Numbered from the stretch's first letter, positions 24,047 through 33,210 are shown. The stretch is 64,000 nt of DNA from Saprospiraceae bacterium (GCA_019187225.1 JABAQQ010000020.1:79327-143326), one strand, 5' to 3'. Program-made: numbers and translations. Notes: generated from the sequence alone by a model not told the origin.

Positions 24047-26649
24047 TAGAACTCCAGTTTGAACCGCGCCCGAATCCCCCACTTCGGCGCGTTCGGCAGG
24101 TCGAGGTAGTTGAGGCGGCGCACATAATCCACGCGCAGTACCTTGAAGATATTGCCCACACCGACACTGGCCTCCATGTAGGGTTCTTTTTCAAGCGTAT
24201 AGGTCAGCGGCGTACCGTTGGCATCGGTCGGGAAATGGATCAGACCGTTTTCAGCAGTGGGCCGGTTTCGGTCGTCGAGACCGCCCCAGAGCCCTTTGAA
24301 CGACACCATTTCGCGCCATTTGAGCTGGCGCAACAAGGGGATGCGGTTGAAAAAGAAGCCGCCGAATGAGTGCGTCACGTTGACCGAGGCGTATTTGTCG
24401 CTCACGAACTCCATGAAGTTCATCAGGTTGTACGCTTCCAACTGGTACGAGTAAGTCTGGTTGGCGCGGTGCACTTTCAGCAACAGGTACGGTACGGTGC
24501 CAAACGTACGTCCTCCTTCCACCACTACCTGCGACCATCCGAGCGGCGACACATAGAATACCTTTTCGATTTTGGCCTGCACGGAATGGTAGTTGTATTC
24601 GCCGCCGAGCACGTCCTTCGCCCCGAAGTTGTACCAGAGGCTGAATTTCGGGTATTTGTTCAGGATAGGTGTGCGATAGGTAGAACCCTGGTAGAAGCGC
24701 TCGTTGGGAGCATAACGCAGGTGAATACCGAAATCGGTGGTTTTGATCTCAGGATCGTACTCCGGCAGTTCGGGGTTGCCGTATTGGAACGCCAGCACAC
24801 CTGCAGGCAGTTGGCGTTCGGTTTTAGCGGTAAACGAATAGGTGAAATGCGAAGCCGTTTCTTTCAGATATTCGACGCCCAATACGCGGTTGTAGACCAT
24901 TTTGTCGTTGACGCCGCGCTTGAACGACAACAGGAAGTTATCCTCCTGGACAAACTGGAGTTCCTGACCCGGTATTTTCACGTCGTCCATAAACCAAACC
25001 TTAACCTGATCCACCGGGAAGCGTCGCACCTGCTTTTTATCGAAAGAATACGTCGCCGCCAGTGTACCTTTCCAGCGCTCGTCTTTGGTGCCGTAGGCCA
25101 CATAGCCTTCGAATTGCACGTCGCGGGCAAACTTCAGGTTGGTGCGGCCACCGAGGCGACCGCGAAAACCTTCCACGTCGTTGAAACTGTAAAAGGTATT
25201 GACGGGGCCGACATCGAAGCCGCCGTCGGCGACCGAGTGGTAGCCCTCGAACAGGATGCGGGCCACGCTCATAAAGCGTTTGAACGGCCGGTAGTTGTTG
25301 AGCGTATCAATGGTCTGCTGGATGCCTTGTTCGCGTTCGTTGAGCGCCACATGGCGGTTGGAAGCCCAGAATTGCTCATTTTGCTCCGCAGCATGCTCGT
25401 CGTAGCGCGTGTTGCCGGCGAATTTGAATACCGCATTGGACAGGGGCTGACCGATCGAATAATCGCGGTAAGAGGTCGTTTTACGACCGATCAAACCGCG
25501 TTGGGTGGTGTCTTTGGTAACGCCGAAATTCATCACCACCACGTCTTTGCTCAGCATCAGGCCGCGCGCCGGGCCGGAGATGCCGTCGTTGGATTGTACC
25601 CAGTCGAATTCCTGCTCCACTGTCAGGTCGCTCACCCAGTTGAGGTTGATGCCTTTGGGGACGCCCAGTTCGATCTTGCGCACGGCATAGGAGCCGTCGA
25701 GCGCGATCCACATATTGCCCTCGAAGGCCAGGTCGCCTTTGTTGCGCGGAGCGAAATAAAGACGCACTGCCTTCGTGTCCTGCATTTTGATGGTGTCCTG
25801 GATATAAAAACGGTAGATGTTCGGCGAAATGGGCGCCAGGGGGCTGACGAATTCGACGGTCGCCAGGTTGATGCGGTTGTCGTAAATGTCCACCTCCTGG
25901 TACATGTTCTGGATGTAACTCGTGATGCCCTGCTCGTCGAAAAAGCCCGGAATGGTGGTATTTCTTTCTCCTTTTACAAAAGTTTTTTCGTCGCGCGGGT
26001 CTTTGCGGTAATACACGTCGGACAGGCGTTCGTAGAGGTAAAACGGCAGACTGACCACGCCGGCGGTACTGGTGTCGGCATTGTCGAACACAAATTGGAT
26101 GTTGCGGAACAACAGGCCGTTGCGCAGTTTGTCGTCTACGCGGTTGAGGGCGAACTCGATCTTTTCGTACTGCTCGAAATTGTAAAAGTCCAGACCTTCC
26201 CGGCGGTTGAGGTCTTTGTGCTCGATGACTTTCTGGATGAGTTCGACAGCCGGGTTGCCTTTGTTGCGGTATTTTTCGTTGCGCACCACCACTTCCAGCA
26301 GCGTATTGTTGGCCTCTTCCAGGCGAATGTTCAGGCCTGTATTGGCTTGTCCGGGCTTCAGATCCACGTATGCAGTCTGATAACCCATATAAGTCACCGA
26401 CAACTGTTTGGTCGCTTCGCCGGTTTCGATGTTGAATTTGCCTTCGACGTCCGAAATGGCGCCTACACCGGTGCCTTCAAACTTGACGGTAGCTAAGGGC
26501 AGCGCTTCGTTGGTCATGGCATCGTAGACGACACCGCTGGCACGTGTAATCCCCGTTTGGGCGAATGCCGGGGCGAAGCCTAAGGTGAGGATGCCGAATA
26601 AGACAAGGTTTAAAAGGGAATAAAAAAAGAATTTGCTCGGGTATTTCAT
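24046..26649 (-). CDS. DUF5686 outer-membrane protein with carboxypeptidase-like plug domain
   Basis: 867 residues. Signal peptide (MKYPSKFFFYSLLNLVLFGI...APAFAQ), then a carboxypeptidase-regulatory-like domain (ASGVVYDAMTNEALPLATVKFEGTGVGAISDVEGKFNIE), as in TonB-dependent receptors of Bacteroidota, then the long DUF5686 region with many beta strands and aromatic-ended segments consistent with an outer-membrane barrel, ending with FKLEF. No TonB box or plug-specific motif is clear. The exact function is unknown; it is co-oriented with and downstream of nothing, so it is monocistronic. A second in-frame ATG four codons upstream (26661) is possible. Confidence 0.85.
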   Translation of the reverse strand: MKYPSKFFFYSLLNLVLFGILTLGFAPAFAQTGITRASGVVYDAMTNEALPLATVKFEGTGVGAISDVEGKFNIETGEATKQLSVTYMGYQTAYVDLKPGQANTGLNIRLEEANNTLLEVVVRNEKYRNKGNPAVELIQKVIEHKDLNRREGLDFYNFEQYEKIEFALNRVDDKLRNGLLFRNIQFVFDNADTSTAGVVSLPFYLYERLSDVYYRKDPRDEKTFVKGERNTTIPGFFDEQGITSYIQNMYQEVDIYDNRINLATVEFVSPLAPISPNIYRFYIQDTIKMQDTKAVRLYFAPRNKGDLAFEGNMWIALDGSYAVRKIELGVPKGINLNWVSDLTVEQEFDWVQSNDGISGPARGLMLSKDVVVMNFGVTKDTTQRGLIGRKTTSYRDYSIGQPLSNAVFKFAGNTRYDEHAAEQNEQFWASNRHVALNEREQGIQQTIDTLNNYRPFKRFMSVARILFEGYHSVADGGFDVGPVNTFYSFNDVEGFRGRLGGRTNLKFARDVQFEGYVAYGTKDERWKGTLAATYSFDKKQVRRFPVDQVKVWFMDDVKIPGQELQFVQEDNFLLSFKRGVNDKMVYNRVLGVEYLKETASHFTYSFTAKTERQLPAGVLAFQYGNPELPEYDPEIKTTDFGIHLRYAPNERFYQGSTYRTPILNKYPKFSLWYNFGAKDVLGGEYNYHSVQAKIEKVFYVSPLGWSQVVVEGGRTFGTVPYLLLKVHRANQTYSYQLEAYNLMNFMEFVSDKYASVNVTHSFGGFFFNRIPLLRQLKWREMVSFKGLWGGLDDRNRPTAENGLIHFPTDANGTPLTYTLEKEPYMEASVGVGNIFKVLRVDYVRRLNYLDLPNAPKWGIRARFKLEF

Positions 26650-27118
26650 TTTGCTAAACATAACGATAAGAAGATTGGATTGGGTTCGGTCTTTTTCGCT
26701 GCAAACTTGCCCCCTTTCGCTGCTACCGGGCAAATGATTTGCGATGAACGGTCGAAAGCGTCGGGTGAACTTTACAAATCAGGCAGTGAAATTTTTTCTG
26801 ACGATGCAAAGTTCCGGTCGTTGCGTGTCCAGCATCCAGTCCAAAACCTGCTCAGGATTTGTTCAAAATGCGCGGACGGTGCTATCTACGACCAATCCCC
26901 GCCTTCCGGATGTCACCTTGACCGCCTGCCAAACAACTGAGGTGGCAATCCGGCATGGGTTTTAACAAATCTTTTAACACTGGAGGCGGCGTTGTTCCGC
27001 AGATCAGGTATACTTCGGAGCCTTCACAAAAGTTGGCGCAAAGATGGGGCCTCCCCGAGGTGCGGGGCATCGGAAAGGACGCGTAGGGCAAGTACGTGGA
27101 TTTGCGTATTTTGGGAAT
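26650..27118. other. Gap without recognisable gene
   Basis: 469 bp between the DUF5686 gene (5' end) and the DUF1801 gene (3' end). A minus-strand frame at 26882-27091 codes for 69 residues rich in Cys and Pro, but has no recognisable family, and a promoter-like CATCTTTG lies inside it; I do not call it a gene. Nothing else seen. Confidence 0.5.
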
Positions 27119-27502
27119 TTACCTTTTCCCCGCCCGTTTCGCCTCATTCTCCTTCACCCTCAACAGCACAATTTTCCGGATCAGGTCGTCGGGAAGCGGA
27201 TTTTCGGGTGAAAACTGCACCGTCGAGGGGGAGCATTTGAAGCCTTTCAGTTCTTCCCTGAATTTTTCGAGCGTGGTCGCATTGGCAGTCGTGAAACTGC
27301 AATGGTTGGTGTGGGCCGCAAAGCCGGCCAATGCCCCGTGGAATTTGAACATGGGGATCTGGTAACTGATGCCTTCTTCGGCCTGCGGAACGATGCTGCG
27401 GATGAGTTGCCGGAGGTGCTCCAGAGCAGCCCGCTTGTCTTCGGTTTGGGCGGCCAGGTACTCATCCACGGATTTGAAATCAGTCTTAGCCATGATCTTC
27501 AA
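27119..27502 (-). CDS. DUF1801 family protein
   Basis: 127 residues, YdhG-like: FKSVDEYLAAQTEDKRAALEHLRQLIRSIVPQAEEGISYQIPMFKFHGALAGFAAHTNHCSFTT. The family's function is not established; its members pair with SRPBCC and VOC genes in Bacteroidota. The start ATG at 27502 overlaps the stop of the SRPBCC gene, so the two are coupled. Confidence 0.85.
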   Translation of the reverse strand: MKIMAKTDFKSVDEYLAAQTEDKRAALEHLRQLIRSIVPQAEEGISYQIPMFKFHGALAGFAAHTNHCSFTTANATTLEKFREELKGFKCSPSTVQFSPENPLPDDLIRKIVLLRVKENEAKRAGKR

Positions 27503-27924
27503 TTGGATTCGACGTATTTTTTAAAGTTGTCCAGGATGGCCTGCCAGCCGCCCCGTTGCATTTCGATCGAATGGGTATGCTCCGCTTCAAACGACTCGAC
27601 TACATGCGTGGATTGTCCGTTCCCGGAAAAAAGCACTTCCACTTTCCGTCCGTCACCGATCGTATAGGCGATCTTTTCGTGTGTCCTGACTTTATCATAG
27701 ACGCCTTCGAAGTCGAATGCAGCGCTGCCGTCGCGGGCGGCCATGCGGAAGCTGAACTTGCCGCCCGTCCGCAGGTCATTGGCAGCCGAAGGCGTGTACC
27801 AGTCGTCGGAGGCATTATTCCATTGGGTGATGTGTTCGGGAGCCGACCAGTGTGTCCATACTTTTTCTATGGGAGCATTGATGGTGGCTTCTATGGTGAT
27901 GATGGTTTTGTCTGTTGAATTCAT
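27499..27924 (-). CDS. SRPBCC (AHSA1-like) protein
   Basis: 141 residues with the START/Bet v1 helix-grip pattern: ITIEATINAPIEKVWTHWSAPEHITQWNNASDDW at the start, GGKFSFRMAARDGSAAFDFEGVYDKV in the middle, and the long C-terminal helix RGGWQAILDNFKKYVES. The family holds hydrophobic ligands in a cavity or acts as an Hsp90 co-chaperone-like domain. First gene of the overlapping pair with DUF1801, in a cluster of similar genes up to 31.8 kb. Confidence 0.87.
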   Translation of the reverse strand: MNSTDKTIITIEATINAPIEKVWTHWSAPEHITQWNNASDDWYTPSAANDLRTGGKFSFRMAARDGSAAFDFEGVYDKVRTHEKIAYTIGDGRKVEVLFSGNGQSTHVVESFEAEHTHSIEMQRGGWQAILDNFKKYVESN

Positions 27925-27956
27925 TGTTCAAAGTACTTATGATTTGATACTCGTTT

Positions 27957-28370
27957 TTATTTTTCTACCAATGAAAGCCAGGCGGCAATCACTTTTTTCA
28001 AGCCTTCTTTCTTTCGTTCAAAATCAGCCATATCCTTGATTTTCACCAAACGCCTGCCATCGGCGTAGTTTCCTTCCAGGATGTCCGACACGACCCCGAC
28101 GGTTTCGCCGGTCGGGAAAACCAGCAGAGCGGAGCCTTTGTGCAGGTTCAGCACCACGATGTCCCGTTTGTATGTTTTCGGGTCGAATGGCTTCATCTGA
28201 CCTTTGTAAAAGAAACTTGGCGAGTTCCATTTGATTTGCTCGCCAACCTCCGGGTCAACGCTCAAAATTGTCTGTCTTATCGCCTCGACCAGCGAGGCAA
28301 AACCGGGCGGCAATTTTTGGATGAGTGCGCTGACGCCGCCGGGGTCGTGGATGTCTCTGGATGGTGCCAT
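27957..28370 (-). CDS. DUF1801 family protein (second type)
   Basis: 137 residues, MAPSRDIHDPGGVSALIQKLPPGFASLVEAIRQTILSVDPEVGEQIKWNSPSFFYKGQMKPFDPKTYKRDIVVLNLHKG, with the same helix-plus-sheet core as the neighbour at 27119 but distinct sequence. It sits 12 bp downstream of the SRPBCC-VOC fusion and is co-oriented, so the two genes probably form one unit. Confidence 0.82.
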   Translation of the reverse strand: MAPSRDIHDPGGVSALIQKLPPGFASLVEAIRQTILSVDPEVGEQIKWNSPSFFYKGQMKPFDPKTYKRDIVVLNLHKGSALLVFPTGETVGVVSDILEGNYADGRRLVKIKDMADFERKKEGLKKVIAAWLSLVEK

Positions 28371-28382
28371 GAGCCGGGAATT

Positions 28383-29687
28383 TTATTCTTGTTCGTATGC
28401 TTTTTGTAATGTGGCGATGTCAATCCTGCTCATTTTCATCATGGCCTGCATCACGTTGTTGGCTTTTACCGGGTTGGGATCATTCAGGTATTTCACCAAA
28501 ACGGGTGGAATGACCTGCCACGACACGCCGAATTTGTCTTTCAGCCAGCCGCACTGGCTTTCCTGTCCGCCTCCGCCGGTCAGTTTGTTCCAGAAGTGGT
28601 CAATTTCTTCCTGGGTATCGCAGGAAATGACGAACGACAAAGCCTCGTTGAATTGAAAAGCATGCGGTAAGCCGCTGTCCATGACCATAAATTTTTGGCC
28701 TTCGAGGCTGAACTGGGCGTGTTTTACCGTGCCTTCTTTTTCAGGTTCGCCCGCTACATACCGCAAAATACCGTCGGTATGGGCATTTTTGAAAACGGAC
28801 GAATAATAATGCAGCGCTTCTTCCGCCCTGCCGTGCTGCTCGCCCACAAACAGGAGGCTGGGCGTGATCTTTTGCCCGACATCCGATATTTTTCCGAGCG
28901 ACAGTTGCCAGGAAAGGCCGTAACGGTCTTGCAGCCATCCGTATTTTTCGCTCCAGGGATATTTGTCGAGTGGCATCAGCACGCTGCCGCTTTCCGAGAG
29001 TTTTTGCCAGGCATTGTCAACTTCGGTTTCGGTTTCACAAACGACAAAAAAGGAGATCGAGGGGTTGAATTGAAACTGTGGTCCGCCGTTGAGCGCCGCA
29101 AATTTCTGACCGCCGAGGGAAAAATCAGCCGTAAATACGGTATCGCCGTTGCGCACGATGTTCCAGATCTTTGAATTGGGAAATACGGACGTGTACAGGT
29201 TAAGCGCCTCTTCGATCCGGTCGTCGAACCAGAGGAAAGGGGTAATTTTTTGGACTTCTGCCAGTTCTTTCACGACTCCTAACGCCTTCGGCCAGGTTTT
29301 CTGAAAATACGCTTCGAAGTCCCCCGTCGTGTCCAGTTCGACCAGCAGTTCGGTCGCGCCGTCGCGTTCGCTCACGGAATAGTTTTCCAGCGCCCCCGTC
29401 CACTTTTTGGTTTCTTCGCTGTCGAAGTCTTCGACGCCGTTTTTGACGATTCCTAAGTGCTGGATTGAAATGAATTCGTTGGGGACGTGCCGGAAGATCC
29501 TGCTGGACATGCCCGAACCGTCGGGGCCTAAAAACAGGATCTTGCTGCCTTCTTTCCAGTCGCCGACCGCATAAGAACCTTCATGGAAGACACTTGTCCA
29601 GCGGCGATATGAAGCATCGTCGAGCAGGATGCTCCATACTTTTTCTTTGGGAGCATTGATTTGGATAGAAAAATTGAGCTGTTTCAT
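28383..29687 (-). CDS. Fusion of an SRPBCC domain with two VOC (PhnB-like) domains
   Basis: 434 residues in one frame. Residues 1-145 are SRPBCC (LNFSIQINAPKEKVWSILLDDASYRRWTSVFHEGSYAVGDWKEGSKILFLG), residues 150-280 a first PhnB-like VOC unit (ITPFLWFDDRIEEALNLYTSVFPNSKIWNI...GGQKFAALNGGP), and residues 285-430 a second (ITPSLLFVGEQHGRAEEALHYYSSVFKNAH...GWLKDKFGVSWQVIPP). These domains are normally separate proteins. The VOC metal ligands are only partly kept, so binding rather than catalysis is plausible. Confidence 0.86.
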   Translation of the reverse strand: MKQLNFSIQINAPKEKVWSILLDDASYRRWTSVFHEGSYAVGDWKEGSKILFLGPDGSGMSSRIFRHVPNEFISIQHLGIVKNGVEDFDSEETKKWTGALENYSVSERDGATELLVELDTTGDFEAYFQKTWPKALGVVKELAEVQKITPFLWFDDRIEEALNLYTSVFPNSKIWNIVRNGDTVFTADFSLGGQKFAALNGGPQFQFNPSISFFVVCETETEVDNAWQKLSESGSVLMPLDKYPWSEKYGWLQDRYGLSWQLSLGKISDVGQKITPSLLFVGEQHGRAEEALHYYSSVFKNAHTDGILRYVAGEPEKEGTVKHAQFSLEGQKFMVMDSGLPHAFQFNEALSFVISCDTQEEIDHFWNKLTGGGGQESQCGWLKDKFGVSWQVIPPVLVKYLNDPNPVKANNVMQAMMKMSRIDIATLQKAYEQE

Positions 29688-29709
29688 TGTTGAGAAGATT
29701 GTTTTTTAA

Positions 29710-29850
29710 CGGCATGCCGTACTTGATCGTTTCTTCCGCATCCGGCGCCGTTTTTTGGATGGTCGCGCGGATTTGGTCCAAAACAGCCTGAACGTCATTC
29801 GGGAAAGTGGCGATGTATTCGTCTATGCTGCCGGGTTTCATCGTCGTCAT
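29710..29850 (-). pseudogene. Truncated DUF1801 gene
   Basis: From the ATG at 29850 the frame reads MTTMKPGSIDEYIATFPNDVQ...EETIKYGMP, the N-terminal half of a DUF1801 protein, then changes at about 29710 into unrelated sequence that runs into the SRPBCC-VOC gene. The second half is missing. It lies 23 bp upstream of that gene's start and probably once formed a pair with it. Confidence 0.7.
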
Positions 29851-29914
29851 GCTGAAAATGGTTTGCGTAAATATTTCGGAATGAAAACAGTTTCGGGGGA
29901 ACGGGCGCTCATTT

Positions 29915-30814
29915 TCAATGATTTGACTGGGTTTGTTGTGGCGCGCCGTCCAGAAACGCAGGCACATTTTGAAGGAGCCAGGCGGTTTGCATCATCACGC
30001 TGACATGAGTTGTGCCGGGCAGGATGGCTAATTGCGACTTGGGGAGCTCTGCAACATCGCCGAACACATTGCCACCCAACAGCTGGTACATTTCCGCTTT
30101 GTGGGCTATGTCCACTCCGTCGTTGTCGCCCATGACCAATAACACAGGCGATTTAATGGCTTTAATTTTATCCTCGCCAAGGTTGAATTTTTCGAGATCG
30201 AACTGCACCATTTTCTTTACGAACTTTGACCAATGGCCGGGCACAGGCGCCAGGCTGTCGTACATACTTTTCAGCGGCGTTTGCTCGAACATTTCCGGTG
30301 TGATGGTCTGGAGTACCGTTCCTACCTCGGGAAGCCAGCCGTCGTGTTTGTAAGTGGTGGAGACGATGATCATTTTGTCCACCATTTCTGGGTTTTGGAT
30401 GCCCAACTGGAGGGCCACCGTGCCTCCAAAGCTGTAACCGAGGACGTCGGCGCGGTCAATTTTCAGGTGCTTCAATACGCCTGCAACATCATCTGCCAAT
30501 ACCTGATAGGAATAGGGGCGGTCAATATCGGCAGTCCTGCCGTGTCCCTGCAACTCGACAGCGATCACTTTCCGGGTTTTGGAAAATTCGGGGATCAATT
30601 CTCCGAAATTCAGGGGGATGGTCATGTAAGCGCCGTGCAGCAGCAATAACGGCTTGCCTGTGCCGTGGACTTCATAGTACATCTTTAGCCCATTCACCGG
30701 CGCGTAGCCGGATTGGAAAGGTGTTTTTTCAATAGTCTGGGCATGGAGCATCGGAATGTATACCACGAGAAAAACGGCCGTTGCGAGCCAGATGTGGAAG
30801 ATTGTTTTTTTCAT
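29915..30814 (-). CDS. Secreted alpha/beta-hydrolase
   Basis: 299 residues with signal peptide MKKTIFHIWLATAVFLVVYIPMLHAQ, which fixes the start at 30814. Catalytic triad visible: nucleophile elbow GYSFGG (Ser), acid in VMGDNDGVDI, His in PGTTHVSVM. Oxyanion motif LLLLHGAYMT. The sequence resembles lysophospholipase/epoxide-hydrolase-like enzymes with no more specific assignment possible. Its 3' end overlaps the 5' part of the longer DUF1801 frame by a few codons but not the relic itself. Confidence 0.86.
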   Translation of the reverse strand: MKKTIFHIWLATAVFLVVYIPMLHAQTIEKTPFQSGYAPVNGLKMYYEVHGTGKPLLLLHGAYMTIPLNFGELIPEFSKTRKVIAVELQGHGRTADIDRPYSYQVLADDVAGVLKHLKIDRADVLGYSFGGTVALQLGIQNPEMVDKMIIVSTTYKHDGWLPEVGTVLQTITPEMFEQTPLKSMYDSLAPVPGHWSKFVKKMVQFDLEKFNLGEDKIKAIKSPVLLVMGDNDGVDIAHKAEMYQLLGGNVFGDVAELPKSQLAILPGTTHVSVMMQTAWLLQNVPAFLDGAPQQTQSNH

Positions 30815-30866
30815 TTTGACTCTATCTTTTGTTCGAAAACAGGTGTACGATTGGCAAGAGTTCGAC

Positions 30867-30899
30867 AATCCTATAAGGTTTGGCAAACCTTATAGGATT
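30867..30899. repeat. 33-bp palindrome (second REP-like type)
   Basis: Perfect 15-bp arms AATCCTATAAGGTTT around loop GGC, between two minus-strand genes. It has the same length and geometry as the ACGTTTACGAAACCT palindromes, but a different sequence. It lies 21 bp after the VOC gene's stop in its direction of transcription and may serve as its terminator. Confidence 0.7.
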
Positions 30900-30919
30900 T
30901 TGCGTCATTCTATACTAAA

Positions 30920-31345
30920 TCAGGATTTCGGATAATCGTAACTGACCATCCACTGCACCCCGAAGCGGTCGGAGAACATGCCGAAGTAGGCGCCCCAGAA
31001 CGTGTCGCCGATCGGCATGGACACGTTGCCGCCCGCCGAAAGTCCAAAGAACAGGTGGTCTGCCTCTTCCTTGCTGGAGGCAGTGATCGAGATATTGAAA
31101 AGGTTGCCCTGCACGCCGCTGGTAAAGTCGGGCGGGCAATCGCTGCCCATCAATACGCAATCCCGAACGGGGAGGGCGACGTGCAGGATTTTTTGGGATT
31201 CGCTTTCCGGCAGCGGCGTTTCGGAAGGTGGCATGTCGCCGAATCGGGAGAAGGCGGAGAACTCGCCGCCGAAAACGGATTTGTAAAAATTGAAGGCTGC
31301 TTCGCAGTTGCCGTTGAAATTGAGATAGATATTGAGAAATGCCAT
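30920..31345 (-). CDS. VOC-family (PhnB/glyoxalase-like) protein
   Basis: 141 residues, a PhnB-like VOC domain: LNIYLNFNGNCEAAFNFYKSVFGGEFSAFSRFGDMP, VLMGSDCPPDFTSGVQGNLFNISITASSKEEADHLFFGLSAGGNVSMPIGDTFWGAYFGMFSDRFGVQWMVSY. The end motif GVQWMV is characteristic. Probably a small-molecule-binding protein; no metal-site assignment. Third VOC domain within 3 kb and co-oriented with the cluster. Confidence 0.86.
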   Translation of the reverse strand: MAFLNIYLNFNGNCEAAFNFYKSVFGGEFSAFSRFGDMPPSETPLPESESQKILHVALPVRDCVLMGSDCPPDFTSGVQGNLFNISITASSKEEADHLFFGLSAGGNVSMPIGDTFWGAYFGMFSDRFGVQWMVSYDYPKS

Positions 31346-31382
31346 GACATGTGAATTTGAAATGAAAAAATGTGGTGGTGCA

Positions 31383-31775
31383 TCAGGCGAATTGAGGGTT
31401 AAAACCCGGTTTCTGCGATTGCAGTTTGTGGTATTGAACGTAGGAAACCGCCAGAATACCCAGCAAAACCAAAGGGAATACCGTTTGTCCGCCGAATCCG
31501 TCCACTGCCCAAAGGCTGATGAAGGCGGAGATGAAATTGAAAGCGAAACCGGCGTAAGCCCACTCTTTGATACGGCCCGGAACGACAGGCAGCACTAATG
31601 CTAAAACGCCCAAAACCTTAAAAACGGTGAGCATCACCCGGAAATAATCGGGGTATCCGAGGTGCCGGATGCCTTCAATCGCGATCTGGGTGTTGGAAGT
31701 GAGTGCAGGCATCACGCCTTCAAACAGGAAAATGAAGCCCGTAGTGAGCCAGAAGAGGATTTTGTTCTTTTTCAT
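31383..31775 (-). CDS. DoxX-like membrane protein
   Basis: 130 residues with four hydrophobic helices (ILFWLTTGFIFLFEGVMPALT; MLTVFKVLGVLALVLPVVP; WAYAGFAFNFISAFISLWAV; VFPLVLLGILAVSYVQYH), matching the DoxX-like (DoxX_2) family of inner-membrane proteins of uncertain redox function. A TACCTTTG -7 box lies on the minus strand at 31808-31815, with TTG 17 bp further upstream, so the transcript is nearly leaderless. It may lead the VOC/hydrolase run. Confidence 0.83.
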   Translation of the reverse strand: MKKNKILFWLTTGFIFLFEGVMPALTSNTQIAIEGIRHLGYPDYFRVMLTVFKVLGVLALVLPVVPGRIKEWAYAGFAFNFISAFISLWAVDGFGGQTVFPLVLLGILAVSYVQYHKLQSQKPGFNPQFA

Positions 31776-31807
31776 TTTTAATCAATTGTTTTAAAATTTT
31801 GAGACTG

Positions 31808-31835
31808 CAAAGGTATTGCCAACAAAAAGATTCAA
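31808..31835 (-). promoter_or_regulatory. Promoter of the DoxX-like gene
   Basis: On the minus strand, TTG at 31833-31835, 17 bp spacing, TACCTTTG at 31808-31815: the Bacteroidota sigma factor pattern with slightly short spacing. The distance to the ATG at 31775 is 33 bp. Confidence 0.5.
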
Positions 31836-32154
31836 ACGGGTGTAAAAGCGACAGAACAGGGTGGCATTTGCGACATATTTTGTTTTAAATAATCCTGAGG
31901 TCGGACAGATAGCAGGCAGGTGCCGGAAATTCCAATGCGATGATTTTTCCCATGTTAATTTAAACTTTATGCGCAAAGGACGCTGCAAAGGTATGGGTGG
32001 GGCAAGTCGTCGAAGGGGGTGTGATTGCGCCAAATCCGGCGGACAATTTCGACATCTTTTGTTTTGAAATTATTTTATACCTTTGTCGTTCCCGAAACCA
32101 CCCCTCGCGCCCTCCCGCCCCTCACGCCGCTCACATTCTCAAGCCGCTCATACA

Positions 32155-33135
32155 GTGAAACACATCTCCATCCTCGTGCCCGAATCGTCGGTGCTCGACA
32201 GCATCACCGCCCCGCGTTACCTGTTCACGGCAGTCAATAATTTTCTGGCAGGCGCCGGCAAACCTCCCCTCTTCGATGTACACCTCGTCGGGTTGCAAAA
32301 GGAAATCCGGCTGCACGACGGGCTGTTTTCAGTACACGCCGATTCGCTGATCCGGGAGGTTGAAAAGACCGACCTGATCCTCGTGCCCGCCCTTTTCGGC
32401 GACTTGAGCGCCGCGCTCGATCTGAACCGCGAATTTTTGCCCTGGATAAAAGCGCAGCACGAAGCCGGCGCCGAAGTGGCCAGTCTGTGCATCGGAGCAT
32501 TCCTGCTGGCTTCGACAGGTTTGCTGGAAGGAAAAAAATGTTCGACGCATTGGTTGTTCGCCCACGATTTCCGCCGGATGTTCCCCAACGTGACGCTCGT
32601 GGCCGACCGGATCGTGACCGAAGAGCAGCGCATCTACACAAGCGGCGGCGCCAATTCGTACTGGAATCTGCTGTTGTACCTCGTGGAAAAATACACCGAC
32701 CGCGCCATGGCCATCCTCGCCGCCAAGTTCTTCGCCGTCGAGATTGATCGCGACAGCCAGTCGGCTTTTATGATGTTTAACGGGCAAAAAGGCCACGAGG
32801 ACGAGCCGATCCGGCAGGCGCAACATTTCATCGAAGAAAACGTGACCGAAAAGATCTCGGTGGACGAACTGGCATCCAAATTCGCCATCGGGCGGCGCAA
32901 CTTCGAGCGGCGTTTCAAAAAAGCCACGAACAACACACCCATCGAGTACATCCAGCGGGTGAAGATCGAAGCGGCCAAAAAATGGCTCGAAACCGGCCGA
33001 AAAAACGTGAACGAAGTGATGTACGACGTGGGCTATTCCGACGTCAAAGCCTTCCGCTCGGTGTTCAAAAAAGTGACGGGGCTGTCACCGATGGAGTATC
33101 GGAGTAAGTTTAGCCGGGGGGTGGCGAGGGTTTGA
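32155..33135 (+). CDS. GlxA-type AraC regulator (PfpI domain + HTH)
   Basis: 326 residues from GTG 32155. Residues 1-185 are a DJ-1/PfpI domain (ISILVPESSVLDSITAPRYLFTAV ... VASLCIGAFLLASTGLLEGKKCSTHW, with the nucleophile-elbow Cys), followed by an AraC double HTH (ISVDELASKFAIGRRNFERRFKKATNNTPIEYIQRVKIEAAKKWLE ... VMYDVGYSDVKAFRSVFKKVTGLSPMEYRSKF). A TACCTTTG box at 32078-32085 fits a promoter. It is divergent to the DoxX/VOC/hydrolase cluster and may control it. Confidence 0.87.
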   Translation: MKHISILVPESSVLDSITAPRYLFTAVNNFLAGAGKPPLFDVHLVGLQKEIRLHDGLFSVHADSLIREVEKTDLILVPALFGDLSAALDLNREFLPWIKAQHEAGAEVASLCIGAFLLASTGLLEGKKCSTHWLFAHDFRRMFPNVTLVADRIVTEEQRIYTSGGANSYWNLLLYLVEKYTDRAMAILAAKFFAVEIDRDSQSAFMMFNGQKGHEDEPIRQAQHFIEENVTEKISVDELASKFAIGRRNFERRFKKATNNTPIEYIQRVKIEAAKKWLETGRKNVNEVMYDVGYSDVKAFRSVFKKVTGLSPMEYRSKFSRGVARV

Positions 33136-33210
33136 AACCATCAAGGGGGGGTGCACGAGGCATTGTCTCGCTCAAGCGGAGGACAGGCGTTTTCTTCCGT
33201 AGAGGCTTTC

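Noticed and set aside
24370-26496. 708-residue plus-strand open frame
   Set aside because: Antisense to the DUF5686 gene; no motif and biased composition.
26882-27091. Small Cys/Pro-rich ORF
   Set aside because: Contains a promoter-like sequence inside, has no homologous look and no partner; treated as gap.
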